Part shown: one piece after another, positions 23,500-32,507 of the stretch | Layout: each line of letters starts with the position of its first letter | Position numbering within the stretch: position 1 is the first letter of the stretch | Assembly: GCA_018669975.1 (NCBI GenBank) | Contig: JABHSK010000001.1 | Location: forward strand, 62,001 to 126,000 | Reading direction: 5' to 3' | Length of the DNA: 64,000 nt | Source of the DNA: Candidatus Parcubacteria bacterium | Lineage (GTDB): Bacteria > Patescibacteria > ABY1 > UBA1558 > GWA2-36-10 | Notes under the pieces: generated by a model | The model's database searches: none | What the model was told of the DNA's origin: nothing | What the model saw: only the letters and a program-made list of their open reading frames with translations | Translations under genes and position numbers: made by a program

Positions 23500-25110
23500 C
23501 TAATTTTTTATACTAGCCTTAATAAAGCTTTTAAATAATGGATGTGGTCTCAGTGGCCTAGATTTGAATTCTGGATGGAATTGAGAAGCTACAAAATATG
23601 GATGATCTTTTAACTCAATAACCTCTACCAAACGTTTGTCTGGTGATAAACCAGCAAATCTCATACCACCTGCTTCCAGTTGCTCACGATATTCATTATT
23701 AAACTCATACCTGTGTCTATGACGCTCTGAAATCTTTGGAGTACCATACGCTTTATAACTTAGCGAATCCTTGGATAAAACGCAAGGATAGGCTCCCAAC
23801 CTCAAAGTACCACCTTTATCTTCATCGGCAGTATGACCAGGTAATATATGAATGACTGGATTGGTAGTTTTACTATCAAATTCTGTAGAATTGGCGTCTT
23901 CGGTGCCTAAAATGTGTCGGGCAAACTCTATGGTCGCAACTTGCATACCCAAACAAAGACCTAGGTAAGGCAATTTGTGTTCTCGGCAGTATTTAGCAGC
24001 CATAATTTTACCCTCTACTCCTCGATAACCAAAACCACCGGGCACTACTATACCAGAAACTTTTTTGAATTTGTTTATTTCTTTACGATCTTTCTTTTCC
24101 AATTTACTAGCATGGATCCAAGTTAAGTCTAATTTAACTCCATTATGATAGCAGGCGGACTTGAGTGCCTCCACTACACTAATATAGGCATCAATATTCT
24201 CATTGTATTTACCAACCAAGCCGATGGATAATTTCTTTTTGGTAGTTTTAATTCTTTTGACGTAGGCCTCCCACTTATCGAGCTTTGGCTTTCTCTTGGG
24301 TAACTTCATTTTGTCAAAAAGAATGTCAGAAATCTTGTACTTTTTTTCAAAATATAACGGCACCTCATAAATACTTTTAACAGTCAACGCTGGAATAACT
24401 GATCGTTCATCAAGATCGGCAAACATAGCGATCTTATGAAGATCCTCTTTTTTAACCGCCTTATCACTTCTTGCTAAAATTATATCTGGCTGAATACCAC
24501 GTCGATGCAATTCTCTAACTGACATCTGAGTTGGTTTAGTCTTTAGCTCCTGTGATGCTTTAAGAAATGGTAATAAAGTTAAATGAATAAATAATACATT
24601 CTCATGTCCCATCTCATTGTGAAACTGACGTAAAGCTTCTAAAAATGGCTCACCTTCAATATCACCGACTGTACCCCCTATCTCTGCTAACAAAAAATCA
24701 GCCTTTGATTCATCAGCTGCTTTCCTAATATAATCTTTTATTTCGTTAGTAATATGAGGGACAATTTGAATAGTTTTCCCTAAATAAACTCCACTTCTTT
24801 CACCTTGCAATACTTTTTCATAGACACGTCCAGTGGTCAGATTAGATAGTTTGGATAGGTTACTGTCAATAAATCTTTCGTAGTGACCTAAATCTAGATC
24901 TGTTTCTGTACCATCATCGGTTACAAATACTTCACCATGTTGAAATGGGCTCATAGTACCAGGATCGATATTTAAATACGGATCTAGCTTTGCACTAAAA
25001 ACTGAGTATCCTGCTGAACGCAAAATAGCTCCGATCGATGCGGATGCTATACCCTTTCCCAAACCGGAGCAAACACCGCCGGTAATAAAAATGTATTTCG
25101 TTTTGGACAT
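23500..25110 (-). CDS. pyrG: CTP synthase
   Basis: The 536-residue protein has the N-terminal synthase domain with FITGGVCSGLGKGIASASIGAIL, KLDPYLNIDPGTMSPFQHGEVFVTDDGTETDLDLGHYERF and EIGGTVGDIE. The C-terminal glutamine amidotransferase has GFGYRG, the nucleophile elbow YLGLCLGMQ and the catalytic His/Glu in FVASQFHPEFKSRP. It makes CTP from UTP, ATP and glutamine. The length is normal. It ends the run ctpA-rplI-pyrG. No SD. Confidence 0.98.
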   Translation of the reverse strand: MSKTKYIFITGGVCSGLGKGIASASIGAILRSAGYSVFSAKLDPYLNIDPGTMSPFQHGEVFVTDDGTETDLDLGHYERFIDSNLSKLSNLTTGRVYEKVLQGERSGVYLGKTIQIVPHITNEIKDYIRKAADESKADFLLAEIGGTVGDIEGEPFLEALRQFHNEMGHENVLFIHLTLLPFLKASQELKTKPTQMSVRELHRRGIQPDIILARSDKAVKKEDLHKIAMFADLDERSVIPALTVKSIYEVPLYFEKKYKISDILFDKMKLPKRKPKLDKWEAYVKRIKTTKKKLSIGLVGKYNENIDAYISVVEALKSACYHNGVKLDLTWIHASKLEKKDRKEINKFKKVSGIVVPGGFGYRGVEGKIMAAKYCREHKLPYLGLCLGMQVATIEFARHILGTEDANSTEFDSKTTNPVIHILPGHTADEDKGGTLRLGAYPCVLSKDSLSYKAYGTPKISERHRHRYEFNNEYREQLEAGGMRFAGLSPDKRLVEVIELKDHPYFVASQFHPEFKSRPLRPHPLFKSFIKASIKN

Positions 25111-25118
25111 ACTACTTT

Positions 25119-25565
25119 TTATTCTGCTTTAATGTTTATATAAAATGAAATTGTTTTACTATTAGGTAAGTTTAAAAATACCTCATGACGCCCCAGTGTT
25201 TTAATAACCGAAGAATTTTTAAACCACTTTGTATTAATATCTAAACTAAAATTATTTTTAATCTCTACAACAATATCTTTAATACTTACTCCTTTGAACA
25301 ATGTTTCTTTATCTGAAACTTTACGGCTAAAGCCAATGGTCTGCTTACTTAAAGTCTTAACTACCTTTTGATATTCATCTGACTGCTCTTGAACTTGTTG
25401 TTGAGCCTTGGCTTCTTTGGCTTGTATAGCGCCAACATTAACTGAAGTAGCCAAAGCAACTTTTTTCTGAGGAATTAAATAGTTAATAGCATAGCCATCA
25501 GACACCTCTTTAATATCCCCTTTTACTCCCAATGATTTAATTGTTTCTAATAAAACTACCTTCAT
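25119..25565 (-). CDS. rplI: 50S ribosomal protein L9
   Basis: The 148-residue protein has the L9 N-terminal signature MKVVLLETIKSLGVKGDIKEVSDGYAINYLIPQKKV, a long connecting helix (about 50-75, alanine/glutamine rich) and the C-terminal domain with IVVEIKNNFSLDINTKWF. L9 is reported missing from many CPR lineages, so its presence is informative about the lineage. Its start overlaps the end of the protease gene by 4 nt. Confidence 0.95.
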   Translation of the reverse strand: MKVVLLETIKSLGVKGDIKEVSDGYAINYLIPQKKVALATSVNVGAIQAKEAKAQQQVQEQSDEYQKVVKTLSKQTIGFSRKVSDKETLFKGVSIKDIVVEIKNNFSLDINTKWFKNSSVIKTLGRHEVFLNLPNSKTISFYINIKAE

Positions 25566-26851
25566 AATCCTAAAAATAATTCTTTAGCCTTATCTAATTG
25601 TGGATCTAAATCGTTGTTATAATCATCAAAGGTCAAATCAACCTCTGTATCTGGCTCAATTCCTTCCATGTCGATAGTCCTACCATTTGGTGTTAACCAT
25701 CTAGCCACAGTCAATTTAATTGAGGAATCATCCTTGAGTGAAATCAACTGCTGCACGGAACCCTTACCAAAAGTCTTCTTACCTACTAAAAATGCCTTAC
25801 CGTAATCCTGCAAAGCGCCAGCTACAATCTCTGCGGCTGAAGCTGAGCCCTCATTAACTAAAATTATAGTATCAAAATCTGCCAAACTTATCTTTTTTGA
25901 TGCTTTATAATCTTTATCACTACGTTTATCACTAAAGGTCTCTCTAACAACTACTTGTTTTGGATCTAACCAATAACTAGTGATTTCTACAGCAATATGT
26001 AGTAAACCACCTGGATTATTTCTTAAATCTAAAATAATACCCTTAGGATTATCGTTAAGTACTTTTTGAGCTACTTTAGCAAAACGATCTTCTGTGTCAT
26101 TGTTAAAATGAGTCAAATCAATAATAGCAATATCATCTTCTAGTCTATAAACTACGCTGGGTATATCGATTTTATCTCGGATAATTGATATTTCTTTAGT
26201 GTCGCCCTCATCTTTAGAATAAATAGTTAATACCACCTTGGTATCCTTTTCACCTCGAATCAAATTAACTGCTTCGGTAACTGAAATATTACCCGTATCA
26301 ACACCGTCAACAGCTAAAATTTGATCTCCTGATTTAAGACCCGCTCTAGCTGCTGGCGTACCATCTAGGGGTGCAATAATTACCAGGGTACCGTTTTTTC
26401 TGCCAATTTCAGCACCAATACCGTGAAAACTGCCATTTAATTCTTGATTAAACTCCTCCGTAACGACTGGGTCAAAAAAAGAAGAATGCGGATCACCCAA
26501 AGCAGACACCATGCCGGCTACTGCACCATAAAATAAATCCTGATCATTGATCTTGTTTTTATCTAGATAATCTTCATGTAAAATGTCCCAAACTTGAGTA
26601 AATAATTCCACGTCTATTTCATCGTTATCCTTGAAAATATCTATCAATTCATCAGCTGTATATTTGATAACATTATCCTGCTGCACATCCGCACTTGGTT
26701 TATTCCCCGTGGAAAAACCATATACAAAAGCAGCTATAATTAATATTAATAAAGCACAAACCTTGGCTAATATTCTCCACCAAGGCTGTTTTTTAGAACC
26801 TAATTTTAGATCCTCTGTTTTTATTGGTATATTTGGTTTAAACTGATCCAT
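25562..26851 (-). CDS. ctpA: C-terminal processing protease (CtpA/Prc, family S41)
   Basis: I start at 26851 (429 residues, MDQFKPNIP). The longer in-frame ATG at 26914 lies inside the end of murA. One membrane helix (about 27-46) precedes a PDZ domain (about 110-195, IIAPLDGTPAARAGLKSGDQILAVDG) and the S41 core with DLRNNPGG and VLVNEGSASAAEIVAGAL, where Ser is the nucleophile, and the Lys in KTFGKGSVQ. It trims C-termini of exported proteins outside the membrane. Confidence 0.94.
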   Translation of the reverse strand: MDQFKPNIPIKTEDLKLGSKKQPWWRILAKVCALLILIIAAFVYGFSTGNKPSADVQQDNVIKYTADELIDIFKDNDEIDVELFTQVWDILHEDYLDKNKINDQDLFYGAVAGMVSALGDPHSSFFDPVVTEEFNQELNGSFHGIGAEIGRKNGTLVIIAPLDGTPAARAGLKSGDQILAVDGVDTGNISVTEAVNLIRGEKDTKVVLTIYSKDEGDTKEISIIRDKIDIPSVVYRLEDDIAIIDLTHFNNDTEDRFAKVAQKVLNDNPKGIILDLRNNPGGLLHIAVEITSYWLDPKQVVVRETFSDKRSDKDYKASKKISLADFDTIILVNEGSASAAEIVAGALQDYGKAFLVGKKTFGKGSVQQLISLKDDSSIKLTVARWLTPNGRTIDMEGIEPDTEVDLTFDDYNNDLDPQLDKAKELFLGL

Positions 26852-26864
26852 GCTTTTTATAAAA

Positions 26865-28160
26865 TTAATTTTCTGTTCTTTCAATTTTAGCTCCCAGCTT
26901 TGACAAACGCACATCTAGTGATTCATATCCTCTATCTACTTGGTATATATTAGAAACCACGCTAGTACCTGAGGCTGCTAAAGCAGCTATAATTAAGGTA
27001 GCACCGGCACGCAAATCAAAACTAGTGATTTCTTTACCAAATAAAGGTGCGGGGCCAATCACAACTATACGATGTGGATCTGAGACTACTATATTAGAGC
27101 CCATTTTCTTCAATTCAGCAACATATTTCAATCGACCGTCATACATCCAGTCATGTATTAACGATGTACCCTCTGCTTGAGTCATTAAAACTGTAAAAGG
27201 TTGAATTAAATCTGCTTTGAAGCCAGGATGTGGCATGTCATGCAATTTTTTAATAGCCTTTAGGTCTACTCGACCATTAACTTCTATATTGGCTAGTTTA
27301 TAATTCTCGCTAGGACTAATGTCTAGGTACTTAATATCTAACTTCAAACCAACCTCTTTGTATTTTTCTAATTCTAAAGCTAAAAACTCTGGCGCTGTAT
27401 TTTCTATAGTTATTTTTGATCTAGTAGCACCTGCTAAACAAATAAAAGTACCCGTCTCAATTGGATCGGGCATTACAAAATATTCGCAACCCTTGAGTGA
27501 GCTAGCTCCTTTTATTTTAAGATTATTAGTACCAATACCCTCTATATCCACACCCATTTTTTTCAAAAACCAACACAGGTCTTGAACTGATGGATCGGCA
27601 GCGGCCACTCGAATCCTAACAGTGCCTTGATTAATAGCTGCAGCTAGAATCATATTCTCTGTACCAGTAACTGACAACTCGCTCATGGTTATTTCTTCAT
27701 CGGCTGGTCTAGTTTTTTCTAAATGGTAGAACTTGCCATCAAAATCTATATCTGCTCCTAATTTAGAAAAAGCTTTGAGATGAGTATCAATAGAACGAGA
27801 GCCAATTTGGCAACCACCTGGTTCTTTGGTTTTAATTTTACCAAAACGACCTAACAACGATCCCATAAATAATATGGAAGAACGCATAGCAGAAACCAAA
27901 GACATATCTATCTTAGTTGGATCTAACTCTGAATTATCTATTTTTACGCTATTTTTATCCATCCAATTAACCTTGGCACCCATAGATACCAAAATTTGAA
28001 TCATTTTTTTAACATCCTCAATCAATGGGACATTATGCAACAAGACTTCTTCTTTGGTTAAAATACTAGCAGCAATAATAGGTGTGGCTGCATTTTTAAA
28101 ACCAGCTACCTTGATGTTTCCATGCAAGGGTTTTCCTCCTTGAATTATAAAACTAGACAT
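26865..28160 (-). CDS. murA: UDP-N-acetylglucosamine 1-carboxyvinyltransferase
   Basis: I start at 28160 (431 residues, MSSFIIQGGKPLHG), the family start; eight codons upstream to 28184 are unrelated. Signatures are GFKNAATPIIAASILT near the N-terminus, PGGCQIGSRSIDTHL (the Cys that covalently binds PEP is at this site) and DLRAGATLIIAALAASG at the C-terminus. This is the first committed step of peptidoglycan synthesis. The 14 nt to the protease gene suggests one transcript. Confidence 0.96.
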   Translation of the reverse strand: MSSFIIQGGKPLHGNIKVAGFKNAATPIIAASILTKEEVLLHNVPLIEDVKKMIQILVSMGAKVNWMDKNSVKIDNSELDPTKIDMSLVSAMRSSILFMGSLLGRFGKIKTKEPGGCQIGSRSIDTHLKAFSKLGADIDFDGKFYHLEKTRPADEEITMSELSVTGTENMILAAAINQGTVRIRVAAADPSVQDLCWFLKKMGVDIEGIGTNNLKIKGASSLKGCEYFVMPDPIETGTFICLAGATRSKITIENTAPEFLALELEKYKEVGLKLDIKYLDISPSENYKLANIEVNGRVDLKAIKKLHDMPHPGFKADLIQPFTVLMTQAEGTSLIHDWMYDGRLKYVAELKKMGSNIVVSDPHRIVVIGPAPLFGKEITSFDLRAGATLIIAALAASGTSVVSNIYQVDRGYESLDVRLSKLGAKIERTEN

Positions 28161-28218
28161 AGTATAGTGATAGTAAATTATCATATAAATAATACCTTAA
28201 ATTTGAATTTCTAACAAG

Positions 28219-29508
28219 ATGAGTAAAGCACTAGGCAGAGCCACATATTTATTTTTTTTCCTACTTTTCTTTATTTTAACGCCCATATTTACTATGTATG
28301 GCTTAGGCTATAGGTACAACTTTGATACTGGCCAAATAGAAAAAAGTGGGGCTTTTTATGTTAAATCTTTTCCCAAGGGTGCAAGTATCTTTGTGGATGA
28401 TGAACAAATGGATGATGACACACCAACACAATTGACCAACATCAAGCCTGGTCATCATTTATTGCAAGTCAAAAAAGACAAATATAGAACTTGGCAGAAA
28501 GAATTGGAAATCTATCCTGGTGAAACAACTTTTGCTGAAGACGTGGTCCTATTTTACCAAGACATGGCTAAAACCAAATTAGATTCAGGTAGTGAAAAAT
28601 ATCTAGTCAGTCATACTTTAGATAAATATGCCTATCTAGATTCTGATAATCAACTACACATAACCGATGTAGAGCAAGCCAAAGACTTCACCGTATTCAC
28701 TCTACCTTCAGATATGAATTTATTAGACTGGTCAGCAGATAATCAAAAACTACTTTTACAAAACGTAAATGAATATTATGTATTTGATATTAATCAAAAA
28801 AACCTAGACCGCCTAGCAATCAATAAAAATAACAAAACAATCTGGGATAATAAAAACGCAGACTTACTGTGGTATTTATATAATGACAAACTTTTCCAAT
28901 ACGACATAAGCAATTCCTTTGAACCAGATATCCGGGAAATTAAACTAGGTAAAAAAGTGAATGACTTTGCTTTTTATGATGATTATTTAGTAGTACAATA
29001 TATTGTCAGTGATAGCAATTATGTTGAGCAACTAAAAAAAAGTGGTCTAGAATCAATCAAGATAATTAACAAGCTCAGTTTGGGTAAACTAGATATTTTG
29101 CTAGCCGATGAACAAAAAATCATTTTCACGGTTGGCTCAAAACTATACATTAAATATACCTATCGTGATTTAATTACCATTCCAATTATTACAGCTGAAT
29201 TACATGATGAACGACTACTAATCACTAATGGTCATGAAATCATGCTCTATAACCACAAAGAAGATTGGCAAGAACTAATAGATCGCTCTTCTCAAATCAT
29301 ATCTGATATTCTATGGCATCCAAATGGTAGTTATTTTCTTGGTGAAATAAATGGTCAAACTAAAATCACTGAAATTGATGGTCGTGATCAACGCAATATA
29401 ATAAATATTCTAGATAATCCTCACAAAAAATTATATCTATTCAATAGCAAGGGTGATAATCTGTTCATCCTAACGCCTGAAGAAAATTATTATCTAAACG
29501 TACAGTAA
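28219..29508 (+). CDS. Membrane-anchored PEGA-domain protein with propeller-like region
   Basis: The 429-residue protein has an N-terminal membrane helix (about 9-31), a PEGA-type beta domain (about 45-115: GAFYVKSFPKGASIFVDDEQ and TPTQLTNIKPGHHLLQVKKDKY), and a long beta-rich region with repeated LLDWSADNQKLLL / ILWHPNGSYFLGEI blades. This is a common CPR/Parcubacteria architecture for surface proteins; function unknown. Transcribed away from murA. No SD. Confidence 0.8.
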   Translation: MSKALGRATYLFFFLLFFILTPIFTMYGLGYRYNFDTGQIEKSGAFYVKSFPKGASIFVDDEQMDDDTPTQLTNIKPGHHLLQVKKDKYRTWQKELEIYPGETTFAEDVVLFYQDMAKTKLDSGSEKYLVSHTLDKYAYLDSDNQLHITDVEQAKDFTVFTLPSDMNLLDWSADNQKLLLQNVNEYYVFDINQKNLDRLAINKNNKTIWDNKNADLLWYLYNDKLFQYDISNSFEPDIREIKLGKKVNDFAFYDDYLVVQYIVSDSNYVEQLKKSGLESIKIINKLSLGKLDILLADEQKIIFTVGSKLYIKYTYRDLITIPIITAELHDERLLITNGHEIMLYNHKEDWQELIDRSSQIISDILWHPNGSYFLGEINGQTKITEIDGRDQRNIINILDNPHKKLYLFNSKGDNLFILTPEENYYLNVQ

Positions 29509-29527
29509 TTTTATACAAAAAGAAAAA

Positions 29528-29552
29528 GGAGCTCATTACGAGCTCCTGTTTT
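29528..29552. terminator. Bidirectional terminator between the PEGA gene and hpt
   Basis: GGAGCTC/GAGCTCC stem with 5-nt loop, T run on the plus strand and A run on the other side, so it can end both converging genes. Confidence 0.9.
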
Positions 29553-30131
29553 TTATTCTTCATCTTCTTGATAAATTTCGGGCTTGAGGATGCCAATCCC
29601 AGAAAGATTGCGCAATTGCTGAGCATAGTCCAGACCATAACCGACTACGAAGTCATCACCAATTTCAAAGCCGACATAATCGACTTTAACTTCTTTTTCA
29701 CGAGCAGCTGGTTTATCCAGTAAAGTACAGATAGACAATGAGCGCGGCTTACGATCAGACAAAAATTCCTTGAGGTAAGCCAGGGTTAATCCGGTGTCGA
29801 CAATGTCTTCAACAATCAGGACGTTGCGACCAGCGATATCGATGTCAATATCTTTCTCAATCTTAACCACACCAGAACTACTAGTAGTGTCACCATAGCT
29901 AGACACGGCCATAAAGTGAACTTCCAACGGAAGATGCATCGTTCTAATTAAGTCAGCACAAAATACAAAGGCTCCCTTGAGGATGCAAATAACCACTAGT
30001 GGGTATTCCTCCCCCTCATCTCGATACTCTAGACTAATTTGCTGACCAATCGCTTGGACCCTCCGCTGAATAACAGAATCCGATATAAGACTACTTTTGA
30101 CACTACTAAGCAGATCCAACCCTTTTTTCAT
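29553..30131 (-). CDS. hpt: Hypoxanthine phosphoribosyltransferase
   Basis: The 192-residue enzyme has the PRPP motif VLIVEDIVDTGLT (104-116), the loop LKGAFVFCADL, the flexible loop VSSYGDTTSSSG and the C-terminal purine-binding VDYVGFEIGDDFVVGYGLDY. It salvages hypoxanthine or guanine to IMP or GMP. It has an SD (AAAGGAG) and its own promoter, and is G+C-richer than the flanking core genes. Confidence 0.95.
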   Translation of the reverse strand: MKKGLDLLSSVKSSLISDSVIQRRVQAIGQQISLEYRDEGEEYPLVVICILKGAFVFCADLIRTMHLPLEVHFMAVSSYGDTTSSSGVVKIEKDIDIDIAGRNVLIVEDIVDTGLTLAYLKEFLSDRKPRSLSICTLLDKPAAREKEVKVDYVGFEIGDDFVVGYGLDYAQQLRNLSGIGILKPEIYQEDEE

Positions 30132-30180
30132 GATTTAACTCCTTTTGAAGATGATTTAATGTACGACGTGAATTTGAGTT

Positions 30181-30209
30181 AATTTAGTATATTTACTTGT
30201 TTTTGTCAA
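30181..30209 (-). promoter_or_regulatory. Promoter of hpt
   Basis: TTGACA (30204-30209), 17 nt, TAAATT (30181-30186). The -35 begins directly after the T tract of the upstream terminator. Confidence 0.75.
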
Positions 30210-30212
30210 AAT

Positions 30213-30236
30213 AAAAACCCCAAACCGAAGTTTGGG
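30213..30236 (-). terminator. Terminator of the 77-residue winged-helix-like gene
   Basis: CCCAAAC/GTTTGGG 7-bp stem, CGAA loop, followed on the minus strand by TTTTTATTTTGACA. Confidence 0.85.
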
Positions 30237-30246
30237 ATGTAAATAC

Positions 30247-30480
30247 TTAATCACCAGCAATGGGTTCAGTGTGTGGAATTTCTACATAACTACTGCCGTA
30301 GTAAGTATAAATCAGGCGCTCAGAATCGATACACAAACGCAAAGCCTGCTTGCAAATCTTTTTGTCCACACCAAAGTGTCCTTGAATAGCCTTCTTTAGT
30401 TCGGTTGGTTTCCATTTCTTGCTGCCCTGGTCTCTGGTAACCATTTTGACCATTGCATCGGCGACTTGTTCTGCTGTCAT
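30247..30480 (-). CDS. Small winged-helix-like protein, unknown
   Basis: I start at 30480 (77 residues, MTAEQVADAM) because GGAAGGTG lies 6 nt upstream; an in-frame ATG at 30495 is possible. The pattern of helix - KWKPTELKKAIQGHFG - helix KKICKQALRLCIDSERL - strand IYTYYGSSYVEI looks like a winged-helix fold, so it could be a small DNA- or RNA-binding regulator. It has its own promoter and terminator directly after the kinase/vWA operon. Confidence 0.65.
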   Translation of the reverse strand: MTAEQVADAMVKMVTRDQGSKKWKPTELKKAIQGHFGVDKKICKQALRLCIDSERLIYTYYGSSYVEIPHTEPIAGD

Positions 30481-30537
30481 AGCATCACCTTCCATTCCGG
30501 GTTTGAGTAAATATAATGTACCAGACGAATTTAAATA

Positions 30538-30566
30538 AACTTATTATATTTACCTATTTTTGTCAA
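30538..30566 (-). promoter_or_regulatory. Promoter of the winged-helix-like gene
   Basis: TTGACA (30561-30566), 17 nt, TAAGTT (30538-30543); near-duplicate of the hpt promoter and again fused to the preceding terminator T tract. Confidence 0.7.
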
Positions 30567-30570
30567 AATA

Positions 30571-30595
30571 AAAAAGGTAGCTCCTAGGAGCTACC
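30571..30595 (-). terminator. Terminator of the kinase/vWA/radical-SAM operon
   Basis: GGTAGCTCCTAGGAGCTACC is a perfect 20-bp palindrome followed on the minus strand by six T residues. Confidence 0.9.
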
Positions 30596-30602
30596 CTATT
30601 CT

Positions 30603-31430
30603 TTACTGAAGTAAAGAACCGTGTCGAAAAGCAAATCTAAAGCCATAATTTTGCAAATCAGAAATAAAAACTCTAACCTTTTCTTCTGAAGCATCAACTA
30701 AGCCGTGTTTGGCCAACTGTTGGTTATCATCTAAGAAATTTACCTTGATGAAAACCCTGTCTACGTCAAACAATTTGGCTAATAGAGATACATCATAATT
30801 CATACTCTCCATGACTACGAAATTAAGTGTAACTCGATTCCCGGGCCAATGATTAGCAACTTCAGCGATTTCCGCTAAAGTCATCATTGGTACCTGCGGA
30901 CTGAGGAAATTCCGTTCTTCGTCAGAAGTGGTATGACAAGAAAATTGCAACCTTAGTTGTATACCTTGCTCGTGCAATTGCCTGAGCCTGACAAACAGCT
31001 TCGGATTTCTAGAACCAGACGTCGACACAACAAAGTGCAGAAAGGGCCAACGAGCATACATTTGCTCAATAGCTTGGCAGGTGTTATCAACATTGAGACT
31101 GACATCCCCCATTTGCTTGAAGGAAATCTTTACCTCGTCATAACCTGGACTATCCAACGCAAAGTTGGCATGAACCAGTTCTACCTGATTAACTATCTCA
31201 GCTACTGACAGCTGACGCCAATCTTTAAACTTTCTAGTAAAACAATAGATGCAGCCGATGCCACAGCCAGAGCAAACAGACACGCCAATTTTACGAATCA
31301 ACTTGCCGTCATTTACATCCTGCAGTGTTTTATCAGCTGATAAAACTAAGCTGTCGTCGGCGACGGCTCGGCTTTTATAGCCAGTACCGTCGCCGATGTC
31401 TCTTGTTTGTTTAAGAATCAGCACACTCAT
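30603..31430 (-). CDS. Divergent RlmN/Cfr-like radical SAM protein
   Basis: The 275-residue protein has the iron-sulfur motif C56-x3-C60-x2-C63 (CGIGCIYC). Its later blocks parallel RlmN: MGDVSLNVDNTCQAIEQM for MGMGEP, HFVVSTSGS for the SAM-binding STSG, FSCHTTSDEERNFLSP for SLHAPND, and VTLNFVVMESMNYD. It lacks the long N-terminal domain and the typical C-terminal methylated Cys context. The real rlmN is at 62191-63189, so this is a second, specialised member, perhaps modifying another RNA or a protein. Strong SD (AGGAGG) and 14 nt from the previous gene, last gene of the operon. Confidence 0.8.
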   Translation of the reverse strand: MSVLILKQTRDIGDGTGYKSRAVADDSLVLSADKTLQDVNDGKLIRKIGVSVCSGCGIGCIYCFTRKFKDWRQLSVAEIVNQVELVHANFALDSPGYDEVKISFKQMGDVSLNVDNTCQAIEQMYARWPFLHFVVSTSGSRNPKLFVRLRQLHEQGIQLRLQFSCHTTSDEERNFLSPQVPMMTLAEIAEVANHWPGNRVTLNFVVMESMNYDVSLLAKLFDVDRVFIKVNFLDDNQQLAKHGLVDASEEKVRVFISDLQNYGFRFAFRHGSLLQ

Positions 31431-31444
31431 GATGCATCCTCCTT

Positions 31445-32479
31445 TTATCCCCGCTCAATAGCAGACAGGATGTCCAGAGCCAACATCAATGTGTCTTCAT
31501 CAAAACAAATATCATCACCGACCATTATGTGTCCATAGCCCATCTGCAACAGACATTGAATATCCATAATGTCCGAACAGGTCGGACGCGGACTATGGCG
31601 CAGTGAAGTCAGAATACGGGAAGCCACAATGGCATCACTGTCCATTTCGGCAATTTTACGCAGTGGCCGTAGTATCTTATCCGGACGACCAAACTCCACA
31701 TACATATCACCACGAGCAGCCATCAAGCCGACACCTGGGAACTTGCGCAGGCACTTACATGCCCAATCAAAACCCTGAGGTGATTCAATCTTGGCTTTAA
31801 TAACAGCCTTAGGATCGAGTGCCAACATTTCCTGAATATCACTGTCCTGCTCCACATAGGAAAGCATGAAAGTGTGAATACCCAGTTTAACTGCTGCTTC
31901 AATATAGCGGCGATCCAGTTCGGTGAAATAACCTTCGACCTCAAAACTAGGATGTATGATATTGATAGATTCTCCACCGCCGACGACCTTTTTTGGGCCT
32001 TCAAGCATAATCAGAGTATCACCATCAATCACGTCAACGATGTGAGCTGAGTCATAACCATCCTGGAACCAACACTTGACTGGTCCCTTGGAAGTATCCA
32101 GCTTGATCTTATGGTCAATCTTGAGCGTTGCCCAAGGTGGCGTCCTGAGGATACCATGAGCCTTGGGACGACTAGAATCAAGCACCACAACTTCATCTCC
32201 AAGCTGATAAGCCTTGGGAGGCCTATCAGAACCATTGAAGAAAAAACCGTGTGAAACCCGAACCTGTCGACACTTGAGATCAATCCACATATCCTTGTCA
32301 CCGATTTGAGACTTGATAAGTTTGAGCATAGCCGTCAGTGCTTCGACTGAAGGTAAATCATCCTCCTTAACTCCTTGCACCGGCATAACGGTGTTGAGCC
32401 GAACTCCCGAAATAATCGGAAGTTCGGCCACCCTGCCAATGAAGGGAGCATAGGGAGGAATTGTGGTAATCACTTTCAT
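31445..32479 (-). CDS. Pyruvate kinase-like barrel protein
   Basis: The 344-residue protein resembles the TIM barrel and B-domain of pyruvate kinase. Matching blocks are KAKIESPQGFDWA (cf. AKIEN.EG), LMAARGDMYVEFG (cf. MVARGDLGVE), DAIVASRILTSLRHSPRPTCSDIMDI (cf. VATQML.S....PTRAE..DV) and HIMVGDDICF (cf. VMLSGET). The C-terminal regulatory domain is absent and the length is about 130 residues below a normal enzyme. The usual catalytic KGD/T residues are not clear, so it may act on another phosphoenol- or acyl-type substrate, like HpcH/CitE barrels do. SD GGAG present. Confidence 0.75.
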   Translation of the reverse strand: MKVITTIPPYAPFIGRVAELPIISGVRLNTVMPVQGVKEDDLPSVEALTAMLKLIKSQIGDKDMWIDLKCRQVRVSHGFFFNGSDRPPKAYQLGDEVVVLDSSRPKAHGILRTPPWATLKIDHKIKLDTSKGPVKCWFQDGYDSAHIVDVIDGDTLIMLEGPKKVVGGGESINIIHPSFEVEGYFTELDRRYIEAAVKLGIHTFMLSYVEQDSDIQEMLALDPKAVIKAKIESPQGFDWACKCLRKFPGVGLMAARGDMYVEFGRPDKILRPLRKIAEMDSDAIVASRILTSLRHSPRPTCSDIMDIQCLLQMGYGHIMVGDDICFDEDTLMLALDILSAIERG

Positions 32480-32507
32480 GATCTTTACTCTCCTCTATGC
32501 CTGAAGT

